Source: Bacteroidota bacterium (GTDB lineage: Bacteria; Bacteroidota; Bacteroidia; UKL13-3). Taken from it: DNA of 34,298 nt. The notes under the pieces were generated by a model. That model saw only the letters and a list, made by a program, of their open reading frames with translations. It ran no database searches and was not told where the DNA came from. Numbering within the stretch: position 1 is the first letter of the stretch; each line of letters opens with the position of its first letter. Of the stretch, positions 25,539 through 34,298 are shown piece after piece. Made by a program: the position numbers and the translations under genes. The stretch spans positions 1 through 34,298 of the forward strand of contig JAUYMZ010000461.1 of assembly GCA_030699355.1 (NCBI GenBank), written 5' to 3'.

Positions 25539-26219
25539 ATGTTTAAATTTAATCTCTTAATCGTTCTCTTCCTGTTTGGGTTCAGCCAGATTTATGCCCA
25601 AAATAAACGCGATAGCAGCAATGCTGAAATAAAACAGCAGGCTGTTGAAATGCGTGAAAAACTAAATAAATATTTGGCTGATAATTTATTGGAAGAGCAA
25701 ATTAAAAAGGATACTGGCGTGCAAGTATTTTTTGATTCTATGAGCACCATGATTAGCAAACAGCAGAGTGAAATTAATAGGTTAAAAGAGCAATTTGAGC
25801 AATTGGAAAAGCAGCTAAACCAAGGAACAATGAATGCTGGTTCTCCAAAACAAAAGCAACATAAAATGGTGGCAGATATGGCTCGTGGAACAAGCTTTCA
25901 TTGGGTAGGCGATAATCAGTTAAACTTGTATTTTCCTTTTGATGGCTCTGAATTAAGTGCAGAGCAGCAAGCCGAGTTGCGTATCCTTTTAAAATCTCAA
26001 AAAGGTATTCGGGTAAAACTAAATGGCTATACAGATTGGGTGGGTGGCGAAAAACACAATAAAAAATTAGCTTCGAATAGGTGCTTAAGTGCTGTAAAAT
26101 TTTGTAAGGAGTTTAAAATTCCTTACAAAATTTCGAGCTATACCAAATGTAATACCTACGAAGTTTATTCCGATGAAACTGCCAAATGGTGCAGGAGAGT
26201 TGAAATTATTATTTACTAA
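25539..26219 (+). CDS. OmpA-like peptidoglycan-associating protein with an N-terminal coiled coil
   Basis: The ORF track starts at 25515, but ATG at 25539 gives a clean signal peptide (MFKFNLLIVLFLFGFSQIYA) and does not overlap the upstream stop. Coiled coil MISKQQSEINRLKEQFEQLEKQLNQ. OmpA-like LNLYFPFDGSELSAEQQAEL..LNGYTDWVGGEKHNKKLASNRCLSAV..WCRRVEI. Confidence 0.82.
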   Translation: MFKFNLLIVLFLFGFSQIYAQNKRDSSNAEIKQQAVEMREKLNKYLADNLLEEQIKKDTGVQVFFDSMSTMISKQQSEINRLKEQFEQLEKQLNQGTMNAGSPKQKQHKMVADMARGTSFHWVGDNQLNLYFPFDGSELSAEQQAELRILLKSQKGIRVKLNGYTDWVGGEKHNKKLASNRCLSAVKFCKEFKIPYKISSYTKCNTYEVYSDETAKWCRRVEIIIY

Positions 26220-26246
26220 TACTGCCAATTTTATTTAATTTTGGCT

Positions 26247-26408
26247 ATGAAATTTTTTGTTTATACCCTCAACACCACAAAATCTGGGATAATTTTTGTT
26301 TTGTTGGCTATGCTATTTTTATCCTCGTGTGCCATATACAATGGCAATATTACCGGCAATGCACAGCTAAGTGGTAATAATTTTAGGTATGTTGGAAAAG
26401 TTGCATAA
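26247..26408 (+). CDS. Short (53 aa) putative lipoprotein, possibly a truncated remnant; absent from the supplied ORF track
   Basis: MKFFVYTLNTTKSGIIFVLLAMLFLSSCAIYNGNITGNAQLSGNNFRYVGKVA*; lipobox LSSC. The post-lipobox sequence resembles the start of longer small Bacteroidota lipoproteins. Confidence 0.45.
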   Translation: MKFFVYTLNTTKSGIIFVLLAMLFLSSCAIYNGNITGNAQLSGNNFRYVGKVA

Positions 26409-26414
26409 AATGAA

Positions 26415-26452
26415 AAAAATCCCGGCACACATGAGCGCATACCGGGATTTTT
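26415..26452. terminator. Bidirectional terminator between the + surface cassette and the - starch PUL
   Basis: AAAAATCCCGG (26415-26425) / CCGGGATTTTT (26442-26452), perfect 11-bp inverted repeat with an A run on one side and a T run on the other. Confidence 0.85.
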
Positions 26453-26468
26453 AGATGAAAACCTTTGT

Positions 26469-27332
26469 TTACTGACAACCAAATAAAAATTTCGTTTTTT
26501 TATCTGTTTGGTCAGCAACGGAGGAGTAATTTTTCTTTCTTACAGTTATTTCAATATCTGTTAAGGTATACCCATTAGGCACAGATAAAAAACTATTAGG
26601 AATCATTGTTATTTTAAACCTACCATCTGCTAAGCGTTTCATTTGAAGTTTAGGATTATCAGTTACCCTAAAAAACTTATTGGGTTCAATGGTTAAGATA
26701 GCTCCTGAAGTATCTTTGGCCGTGGCAACCATATGAATATAAACATCACCCTCGCTCAGGTTTTTCATACTAGCTTTTGGCTCATTGGGATTATCATAAA
26801 TTAGCGTAGTAATTTGGTCTCCAAACATGGTTCTAGGAATTGCGTACAAAATACCTCTTTCAACCGAAGGAGGATCAATGGTTAAATTAAGATCCTCTGT
26901 TTTAACATCTGGGTCTCCAAACCCTCCACCATCTTTCGGTTTCACTAGGAAACTTATTCCTTGCGCATAAATTACAGATGCCTCAACGCCATAAAATTCG
27001 GTTGGTATCATTTCATAATACCAAACATTAGGCCCTAAAGATTCATCTTTGGTCATCATTAACCTATCATTACTATTTTTCCATGGCTTATCACCAGTGC
27101 CATTTAATAACGAATCAACCCTAGCCTCAACCGGCTTCCAGGTCCAAATATAAAAAGGCCCAGCAGGATTAGACTTCATGGCTTCAGCAGCGGCATCAGT
27201 TGTTTTGTTTATATCACAATAGATGCGAATTGGTTTCGTAACATCTGGTTTTTTAGGTTCAACCCAAGCCACTTGAGCAAACGATTTATTAAAGGCGAAT
27301 AAGATTAATATGGCAGCTAATATATTTTTCAT
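26469..27332 (-). CDS. Secreted PUL accessory protein (possibly DUF4961-like), last gene of the starch PUL
   Basis: Signal peptide MKNILAAILILFAFNKSFAQ. FYIWTWKPVE..., LGPNVWYYEMIPTEFYG, FLVKPKDGGGFGDPDVKTEDLNL. Position after SusD and a small lipoprotein. Confidence 0.6.
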   Translation of the reverse strand: MKNILAAILILFAFNKSFAQVAWVEPKKPDVTKPIRIYCDINKTTDAAAEAMKSNPAGPFYIWTWKPVEARVDSLLNGTGDKPWKNSNDRLMMTKDESLGPNVWYYEMIPTEFYGVEASVIYAQGISFLVKPKDGGGFGDPDVKTEDLNLTIDPPSVERGILYAIPRTMFGDQITTLIYDNPNEPKASMKNLSEGDVYIHMVATAKDTSGAILTIEPNKFFRVTDNPKLQMKRLADGRFKITMIPNSFLSVPNGYTLTDIEITVRKKNYSSVADQTDKKTKFLFGCQ

Positions 27333-27334
27333 AA

Positions 27335-27853
27335 TTAATTAATTTTAAAGAATGAAACACTGTAAGAAAAAGCCTTTTCCGCTTCACAATTAACAGAACT
27401 AACAAAGTTAATTTGCGGAGCAGGTGAAAGTAGATTTTTTCCAATAATTACCTCGCTTGCTGGATTTCCATTTAGGTCTTTAAGAATAATTTTGGAAGGG
27501 TATCTATTGTCGTCGAAACTCCATTTACCATTGCTTAATTCGAAGAGATTAAGAACCAGATTTGTGGTATCAACAGTAAAGGAACTATCAGTTGTATTGA
27601 ATATAATATTGGGAACTTGCCCAGATTCTGAGGTAAGAAAATCGGCAATATTCATAGATTCTTTAACAAGTGACTTTTCATCTATCTGCAAGGCATTGGT
27701 CATTCTCCAAGTACCATTTAATGCAGCAGCAATTTTTTCTGGCGAAGACACAGGTGGTGCAACTTCCTTACTATCATCATATTTCTTTTTACAAGCAGAA
27801 ATAGAAATACCGATTAATACGATTGCTATTCCAAATAAATTTATTTTTTTCAT
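27335..27853 (-). CDS. Small lipoprotein, lipocalin-like/DUF5004-like PUL accessory protein
   Basis: Lipobox ISISAC. ALNGTWRMTNALQIDEKS...GKWSFDDNRYPSKIILKD, lipocalin-like pattern. Confidence 0.6.
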   Translation of the reverse strand: MKKINLFGIAIVLIGISISACKKKYDDSKEVAPPVSSPEKIAAALNGTWRMTNALQIDEKSLVKESMNIADFLTSESGQVPNIIFNTTDSSFTVDTTNLVLNLFELSNGKWSFDDNRYPSKIILKDLNGNPASEVIIGKNLLSPAPQINFVSSVNCEAEKAFSYSVSFFKIN

Positions 27854-27864
27854 ATTGATAATTA

Positions 27865-29274
27865 TTAATTACATCCTCCTTCTGGATTAAATATAAAGCC
27901 TTGAACAGTACCAGCTGATGCTGGAAATTGTAGCACCATACCTGGGCAATTCCATGGTGCATTTCGAATGGTAGTAGAAGGTGAATGAAAAGCCCCCATT
28001 CTTTTTAACTGCACTATACGATCCCCTTCGAGATGCATCTCTAATCTTCTTTGTAGCCTTACCTCATCAATTAAAGCTTGCCCGCTAAGGGCTGATAATG
28101 AAACATACTTGGCACTTGTTTCACCATAAGCTCTTTTAACAATAAGCCCTAAATCCAAAATGGCAGAACCCGGATTTGATTGTAAAGCAAATATTTCTGA
28201 GCGCATTAAAAGCATGTCGGTTAAGGTTAAATAAGGTGTTGCAAAATTATTGAGATTAAATTTAGTAGAAACTTTAATTTCATTTACTTGCCCAGCGTTT
28301 ATTAAACCAGCAAATTTACTCCTTCTATCGGTAGTATCAGACGATAATAAATTATACAATTCGGCAGATATACCTATTGTTGGTATATTGATGTCGTTTC
28401 TATAACTACCTTTAAATCCTGAACCCCTTGTATTGATATCATAAGCCGAATTGGTGGTTACAAAACCAAAGATTATCTCACTTTCTACCTCAGCCCTATT
28501 AAATCTGTTTAAGCTGTCGCTTAAGGCATATCCTGCGCCAATTACTTCATTTAATAAAGGCAAAGCAGCGTCATAATTTCCCATTGTAAAATATACTTTA
28601 GCAAGTAATGCCTTTGCGGCATTTCTATTCGCAAATACACCATTGCTAATTGGTAAAAGGGAAATAGCTTTTTGCAAATCAGAAACAATCAGACTATAAT
28701 TACTTGCAACACTGCTTCTCAAAACTACCTCATTTTTAGCCCTAGTTCTTTCAATAATGCCCAAATGACTATTATCAGGAGTAAAGCCAGCAGGTTGTGC
28801 CCAAAGTTTCACCGTTTCAAAATGGCAAAGTGCACGTAAAAAGGCTGCTTCACCTTGAAGGCGCTCTTTTTCACCCTGCGCAAAAGCTACCTGATCGTAA
28901 TATAAATCCATTACATTTACCCTATAAATTGTGAAATAAGGCTGTGAATAAGCAGAATTAGTGGCTCCGTTAAATTGGGCAACACTTCTGTTAAAAATAG
29001 CTGTTGTATTTCCATCGTTATTAAGTGGACTAGTTACATCATCAGCAAGTAAGTCTGAGATAACTTGAAACTGACCATTCATCATATTTGCGCAAGCATC
29101 ATAACATGAGTTTAGTAATTTCTGCATATCTTCTGCAGATTTAATTGCTTCAGCCGGATCCAAACCAAAAGATGGATCAGGATTTACATCCAGGCTTTTT
29201 TCGCAAGACGAAAAGGAGACAACGATTAATAGACTAATCGTACCCAATAAAATTTTATGTATTAATTTTTTCAT
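27865..29274 (-). CDS. susD: SusD/RagB family nutrient-binding outer-membrane lipoprotein
   Basis: Lipobox VSFSSC. GEAAFLRALCHFETVKLWAQPAGFTPDN, ALLAKVYFTMGNYDAALPLLNEVI, TDMLLMRSEIFAL, LQRRLEMHLEGDRIVQLKRMG. Confidence 0.93.
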   Translation of the reverse strand: MKKLIHKILLGTISLLIVVSFSSCEKSLDVNPDPSFGLDPAEAIKSAEDMQKLLNSCYDACANMMNGQFQVISDLLADDVTSPLNNDGNTTAIFNRSVAQFNGATNSAYSQPYFTIYRVNVMDLYYDQVAFAQGEKERLQGEAAFLRALCHFETVKLWAQPAGFTPDNSHLGIIERTRAKNEVVLRSSVASNYSLIVSDLQKAISLLPISNGVFANRNAAKALLAKVYFTMGNYDAALPLLNEVIGAGYALSDSLNRFNRAEVESEIIFGFVTTNSAYDINTRGSGFKGSYRNDINIPTIGISAELYNLLSSDTTDRRSKFAGLINAGQVNEIKVSTKFNLNNFATPYLTLTDMLLMRSEIFALQSNPGSAILDLGLIVKRAYGETSAKYVSLSALSGQALIDEVRLQRRLEMHLEGDRIVQLKRMGAFHSPSTTIRNAPWNCPGMVLQFPASAGTVQGFIFNPEGGCN

Positions 29275-29284
29275 TTTAATTCGA

Positions 29285-32200
29285 TTAGAAAGTTGCCATT
29301 ATTTGAAAATTATAAGTGCGTTCCTGAGGAGCATTTAGGTAGTATGTTCCCTGCGATTGCATATTTCTAGAAGTATTTATATTTCCTTCGCCATCTCTGG
29401 CAATTTCGGGGTCTAAACCTGGATAGCTAGTTAATACAAATAAGTTGGTACATATAAATGCAATTCTTGTACTTGACATTTTTCCTTTTTTGGCCCATTT
29501 TTCTGGCAAATTATACCCTACGGTTAAGTTTCTTAATCTTAAGAAACTCGCATCATGCAACCACATCGGCGTATTATATTGCCAATAATCTGGCAAGCCA
29601 TAAGTTGAGGGGTCTAAGGTTAAACGTGGAAATGCAGCTACATCACCTGGTTGTCTCCATCTATCAGCAATTTCTGGTCGAGAATTCCAAAAGCTCATCA
29701 CTCCTAGCTGACGTTTTGCAGACGCGTCATAAATATTACCACCAATCTGATAAACGAATAATAAACTCAAATCCCAGTTCTTGTATTTAAAATTATTAGT
29801 AAACCCGCCTACAGCTTTAGGAAGAATACTTCCTACAGGAACTCTATTATTGGCACTCCAGGTAAAAGTTTGATTTCCTTCTTTATCAAGATACACTGGT
29901 CTACCAGTTGCTGGGTCTACATGTGAAAACCTAACCAAATAGTATGTGCCTACTGGACTGCCTACTACAACCCTTGTGTCATTTGTTCCACCACTAACCG
30001 CTTCCTCGGTATATGCTCCTGTGCTAGTTATTTCGTTGAAATTTCTGGCTATATTGGCCATAATACTCCAAGAAAACTTAGACTTCCTAATTAGGTTTGC
30101 CCTTAAACTAAATTCAGCTCCATAATTTCTAATAGCTCCAACATTGTCATAATAATTGCCAAAACCAACGGATGGATCAAGGTTTAAATTCATAATAACA
30201 TCAGTAGTTCTTTTATCATAAAAATCAAAAGTTCCTGAAATTTTGTTGTTAAAAAATGCAAAGTCTAAACCTGTATTAAACGTCCAAGATGTTTCCCATC
30301 TTAAATTAGGATTCTCAAGTTGTGTGGGGTACAAAGTTGGATTTCCATTATAAGTAATAGCTGAGTTGGCCTGAAAAAATCCAAATCGTGCATTCGGGTC
30401 AAAATCTGAATTTCCAGATCTACCATATGAGGCACGAAGCTTTAACAAAGAAAGCTGTTTAAAATTCTCTAAAAATCGCTCTTCGTTCATTAACCAACCT
30501 GCAGAAACAGAAGGGAAAAAACCATATCTACTATTATCCCCAAATCTGGAAGACCCATCATAACTAAATGCAAAATTTAAAAAATATTTATACTTGCTAT
30601 TGAAATTAATCCTTCCAAAAAATCGTTCAAATTTCCATTCACTAGGCACTATATAGAGTTTTAAATTATTGTCTGTTTTTCTTCCATTGGTAAGAAAACC
30701 GTTAGCATTTCGCTCAACAATATTAAATCCTTGTGTTAATGCTTGTTGACGTTCAAATCCTCCCACAAAATCTAATTTATTCAATTTATTAATTTTATAT
30801 TCATAAGATAATTGAGCCAAATAATTGTAATTATTGGTATACCTTAAATTCTTCACGCCTATAGAAGCTGTGTCTGAACCCATTGTTCTGGTTAGCTCTT
30901 GTGGCAAAAATTGGTCGTCTGATATGTTCTGATAGTCGTAATTACCCTGCACCCTAGCTTTCAAATTATCGGTAATAGCATAATCAAAAGCCATATTTGC
31001 TATCGTTCTTTGTTCATTGGTTACCCATTTAAAAAGATCTCTCATCATCACAGGATTGGTTCTGAACCCAGCATCTGAATTATTGAATAAAAAATAAGTG
31101 CCATCCGGATTACGAACGGGATAAAATGGCAATGCAGACGACATCAACAATCCGTATCCCCCGCTCCAACCACTGTTTACTCTTATATTATCTGCATGTG
31201 TAAAAGAGGTACCTACCTGCATCTTCAATTTTTTTGAAATTTGATAATCCAAGTTAATTCTTCCTGAAATTTTATCATATGAATTTCCTTTGATGAAAGT
31301 TTCATTTTTATTATAAGATATACTTGAATATAAAGATAATTTATCCCACCCTTTCGAAAGAGTTAAATCGTGCTGATGTTTCACGCCAACTTGCGTTAGC
31401 TCATTATACCAATCTGTATTATTATTTCTAGCCTCATCCCAAGTCATGTTATTAATACCAAATTTATTAAAATCTGGTTTACCCGTGTTACCATCATTAA
31501 TCCATGCTTCTTCCATCAGATTAAGCAACTCATCTCGGCCTACCAAGCGGGGCCTTGCAGAAGGAGTTGAGAAGCCCATTTGCGCATTATAGGTTATGCG
31601 TGTTTTTCCTTTGCCTGCGCGCTTGGTTGTTATTAAAATTACCCCGTTAGCTCCCCGAGAACCATAAATAGCAGTGGCAGCAGCATCTTTTAACACCTCT
31701 ATACTTTCAATATCATTTGGATTAATTGTAGCTAAAGGATTAAAATTAGCTCCCCCAGCATTTCCAAATGCACCATAATCTTGTGTCATTGGTATTCCAT
31801 CTATCACATAGAGTGGATCGCCACCCGCAGAAATGGAAGAAATACCCCTAATACGGACAATACTAGGCGACCCAGCCAATCCACTTCCTTGCGTAACCGA
31901 TACACCCGCTAATTTCCCTTGAAGCGCTTGCTCAAAACTTTGAACGGGCAAATCATTAAACTCTTTTTGTCCAATTTTTGAAATAGCAGATGTAATTTCT
32001 CTTTTGGTTTGCGTTCCATAACCAACAACCACCGCTTCATCTAAATGATTTTCGTCTACTTTTAGCGATAGGTTTAAAACTAAATTCTGACCTGCTGTTA
32101 ACTCAATGTTTTTAAATTCATTCTTCATCCCAACATACTGAAAACGCAGGCGATATTTGCCAGCACTTAAACCAGAAATAACATAATCTCCGTTTAAGTC

Positions 32201-32350
32201 GGTTTGAGCACCACTTTTAGTGCCCTCCACAATAACCGTTGCCCCAATCAAAGGCTCCGATTTACTGTCGGTTAATTTTCCTTTTATAGTTTGGGCTTGC
32301 GAACCCAAAGCCAAAAAGAAAACAAAAATTGATAGTAGAGTTGTTCTCAT
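29285..32350 (-). CDS. susC: SusC/RagA family TonB-linked outer-membrane protein
   Basis: CarboxypepD-like N-domain (KGKLTDSKSEPLIGATVIVEGTKSGAQTDLNGDYVIS). Plug (VVVGYGTQTKREITSAIS..LQGKLAGVSVTQGSGLAGSPSIVRIRGISSISAGGDPLYVIDGIPM; IESIEVLKDAAATAIYGSRGANGVILITTK). C-terminal F. Confidence 0.96.
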   Translation of the reverse strand: MRTTLLSIFVFFLALGSQAQTIKGKLTDSKSEPLIGATVIVEGTKSGAQTDLNGDYVISGLSAGKYRLRFQYVGMKNEFKNIELTAGQNLVLNLSLKVDENHLDEAVVVGYGTQTKREITSAISKIGQKEFNDLPVQSFEQALQGKLAGVSVTQGSGLAGSPSIVRIRGISSISAGGDPLYVIDGIPMTQDYGAFGNAGGANFNPLATINPNDIESIEVLKDAAATAIYGSRGANGVILITTKRAGKGKTRITYNAQMGFSTPSARPRLVGRDELLNLMEEAWINDGNTGKPDFNKFGINNMTWDEARNNNTDWYNELTQVGVKHQHDLTLSKGWDKLSLYSSISYNKNETFIKGNSYDKISGRINLDYQISKKLKMQVGTSFTHADNIRVNSGWSGGYGLLMSSALPFYPVRNPDGTYFLFNNSDAGFRTNPVMMRDLFKWVTNEQRTIANMAFDYAITDNLKARVQGNYDYQNISDDQFLPQELTRTMGSDTASIGVKNLRYTNNYNYLAQLSYEYKINKLNKLDFVGGFERQQALTQGFNIVERNANGFLTNGRKTDNNLKLYIVPSEWKFERFFGRINFNSKYKYFLNFAFSYDGSSRFGDNSRYGFFPSVSAGWLMNEERFLENFKQLSLLKLRASYGRSGNSDFDPNARFGFFQANSAITYNGNPTLYPTQLENPNLRWETSWTFNTGLDFAFFNNKISGTFDFYDKRTTDVIMNLNLDPSVGFGNYYDNVGAIRNYGAEFSLRANLIRKSKFSWSIMANIARNFNEITSTGAYTEEAVSGGTNDTRVVVGSPVGTYYLVRFSHVDPATGRPVYLDKEGNQTFTWSANNRVPVGSILPKAVGGFTNNFKYKNWDLSLLFVYQIGGNIYDASAKRQLGVMSFWNSRPEIADRWRQPGDVAAFPRLTLDPSTYGLPDYWQYNTPMWLHDASFLRLRNLTVGYNLPEKWAKKGKMSSTRIAFICTNLFVLTSYPGLDPEIARDGEGNINTSRNMQSQGTYYLNAPQERTYNFQIMATF

Positions 32351-32352
32351 AT

Positions 32353-34298
32353 TTAGTTATATAAAATTATTTTTTTTGTTACTAATCCTTTAGCTGAATT
32401 TAAAGTTAAATAATAGGTTCCTGGTGTTAATGTACCTATCCATATTTCACCCTCAACAATTGAATCTCCCTTAACTAATTTCCTTCCCATAATATCTGTT
32501 ACCTCATAACCCGTAACAGTAAATCCCGACCTAATATTTATAAATCCAGAAGTTGGATTAGGAAAAATAGTAAGTTCTGCATTTTCTTCTATTTCTTCCA
32601 ATACAGTTGAAATTTCCAAGTTGGGCTTTTCAAGTTTTACATCTGTTAACAAAACATATTTTCCAGCCTTTAACTGAACCGTATCGCTTGTACTATTAAA
32701 ATATACTGAGTCGCCCTCAAAGAAATTATACCACCAACCAGCATGATTTACCTTTCTTATTAATGGCAAAGTAGAAGTGCCAAAATTAGCAGCAACAAAT
32801 ACATTCAAAGAACTATCGTTTAATAGCATGGTTTTAACTGTACTTGTTAAATTATTCGTAATGGTTCCTGTTGCAAATACTTGATATTTAGATTTTAAAT
32901 AATTCATTGCAGAAAAAACATTGTATAACCTTTTCCTTGGGGCTTGCTTCAAATAATCCCATCTTATTGGTTTGTTGTCTAGCCTACAATTATTATTTAC
33001 CGTTCCATCCTTACAAGTATTAATACTATATGGGTATCCTAATTCGCCAAATTGCCATATCATATAAGGACCAGGCATGGCAGCCAAAATTACTGCTGCT
33101 GCCTCACAACGCTCCAAAGCTGTTAAAGTATCTCTTACATTATAATTTGGAGATGTGAACCCAAAATTTAAATTTTTATACATCAACCTTTCTTCATCAT
33201 GGCTCTCCGCATATCTTATCAAATTGGGTTCAGACCAACCTCTATGTTGCCATAAAGCTGGCCTTAAATCGGAATTATAACCCATTGTTGCCTCATTAAA
33301 TGCATGGTTTATATTCCCCCAAAACATAAACCCATAATCTGATAAAACCTTTTCTTCACTATTATCTGCAAAATGCTCTAGAATTAAATAACAATCTTGG
33401 CAGGTTGGCCTAAGCTTATCCGAAATTCTTCTCCATAAATTAATTCTACTTTGGTCGTAAGCACTCCAAGCAGATACGTCGGTTGGTGTATTACGTTGAG
33501 TAAATCCTTTAGATAAATCAAACCTATATCCATCTATTTTATACTCCTTAATCCAATATTTTACAACTGTATCCACAAAATTTTGGGTATATAAACTTTC
33601 ATGGTTAAAATCGTAACCTACGTTAAAGGGATGTTTAGCATCATCGTTGAACCAAGGATTATTTTGAGGCTTGCCTGTGTTGGTATTAAAATACATTCTT
33701 ACCATACTGCTTTGTCCAAATGAATGATTTAACACCATATCCATAATTACCGCAATTCCGTTTTGGTGACAAACATCTATGAACTCTTTTAACTTATCTT
33801 TAGTTCCATAATATTTATCTGGTGCAAAATAAAAAGCGGTGTTATAACCCCAACTTTCATTTCCTTCAAATTCGTTGAAAGGCATAAGTCCGATGGCATT
33901 TATACCAAGTCTTTTAAGATAAGAAATGGTATCAATTAAAGCTTGATAATTGTGTTTGCCAACAAAATCTCTTATCAATAATTCGTAAATAATTAAGTTA
34001 TTGGATGCTGGCTTTTTAAAATCAGTAATAAGCCAATTATAAGGTTTTTGCGCGGTTTGAAAAACGGAAACATAATGGGTAGTTTTACCTTGAGGATATG
34101 GTTTTAAATTAGGATAGGTTTCCGCATCTATAAATTTATCATTATCCCCATCTAAAAATTTATCTGCATAAGGATCTGCAACACGAAGCTGTTGTTTGTC
34201 TATCGAATATTGAAACGCATACTCTTTCCCAGGCTCTAATCCGGTAATTTGTATCCAATACCTTATTCCGTCGGGGGTCCTTTTCATTTCATAATTTG
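32353..34298 (-). CDS. GH13 alpha-amylase family protein with N-terminal E-set-like region and T9SS type A sorting domain; 5' end beyond the window
   Basis: LGINAIGLMPFNEFEGNESWGYNTAFYFAPDKYYGTK, DMVLNHSFG, DGYRFDLSKGF, LILEHFAD, ESHDEERLMY. C-terminus LTIFPNPTSGFINIRSG...LTPGTYYLTLNSAKGLVTKKIILYN. The frame stays open upstream of the listed ATG to the window edge (..NYEMKRTPDG). Confidence 0.92.
   Translation of the reverse strand, partial: NYEMKRTPDGIRYWIQITGLEPGKEYAFQYSIDKQQLRVADPYADKFLDGDNDKFIDAETYPNLKPYPQGKTTHYVSVFQTAQKPYNWLITDFKKPASNNLIIYELLIRDFVGKHNYQALIDTISYLKRLGINAIGLMPFNEFEGNESWGYNTAFYFAPDKYYGTKDKLKEFIDVCHQNGIAVIMDMVLNHSFGQSSMVRMYFNTNTGKPQNNPWFNDDAKHPFNVGYDFNHESLYTQNFVDTVVKYWIKEYKIDGYRFDLSKGFTQRNTPTDVSAWSAYDQSRINLWRRISDKLRPTCQDCYLILEHFADNSEEKVLSDYGFMFWGNINHAFNEATMGYNSDLRPALWQHRGWSEPNLIRYAESHDEERLMYKNLNFGFTSPNYNVRDTLTALERCEAAAVILAAMPGPYMIWQFGELGYPYSINTCKDGTVNNNCRLDNKPIRWDYLKQAPRKRLYNVFSAMNYLKSKYQVFATGTITNNLTSTVKTMLLNDSSLNVFVAANFGTSTLPLIRKVNHAGWWYNFFEGDSVYFNSTSDTVQLKAGKYVLLTDVKLEKPNLEISTVLEEIEENAELTIFPNPTSGFINIRSGFTVTGYEVTDIMGRKLVKGDSIVEGEIWIGTLTPGTYYLTLNSAKGLVTKKIILYN

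Noticed and set aside
26261-26518. 85-aa ORF on - strand overlapping the terminator
   Set aside because: Spans the bidirectional terminator and overlaps the start of the short lipoprotein and the end of the 26469-27332 gene.
27492-27890. 132-aa + strand ORF
   Set aside because: Antisense to the lipocalin-like lipoprotein gene, which has a good lipobox and operon context.
29458-29790. 110-aa + strand ORF in susC
   Set aside because: Antisense to a clear SusC TonB-dependent receptor; no supporting features.

Overview
Bacteroidota-type window (T9SS sorting domains, PorP/SprF, SusC/SusD, one good TTTG-N18-TAnnTTTG promoter match) with three blocks. (1) nt 1-8.7 kb, + strand: a beta-glucan (laminarin-like) utilisation cluster without SusC/SusD in view. 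It holds a truncated GH17 end, a GH30 lipoprotein, an MFS (GPH/MelB-like) sugar transporter fused in frame to a complete GH17 domain, two further GH17s with no signal peptide, a convergent Nudix-fold (NrtR/AraR-like) regulator with a degenerate Nudix box, and a divergent secreted T9SS protein with two near-identical glucan-binding-like modules. (2) nt 9.5-26.2 kb: a very large T9SS surface-protein cassette. A 3216-aa FN3/LamG mosaic (type A CTD) is followed by a 1726-aa cadherin-like repeat protein (type B/CHU_C CTD), a PorP/SprF-like protein with an unusual helical C-terminal tail, and a coiled-coil OmpA-like protein. The cadherin array has 15 units at almost exactly 300 bp and a clear higher-order period of three. 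(3) nt 26.4-34.3 kb, - strand: a starch-type PUL (GH13 amylase with T9SS CTD, SusC, SusD, two small accessory outer-membrane proteins). ArfB (GGQ rescue factor) lies between blocks 1 and 2. The strongest candidates for new biology are the transporter-GH17 fusion with its signal-peptide-less GH17 partners, and the two-protein adhesin cassette whose members share a module. All calls are by eye; no database search was run.
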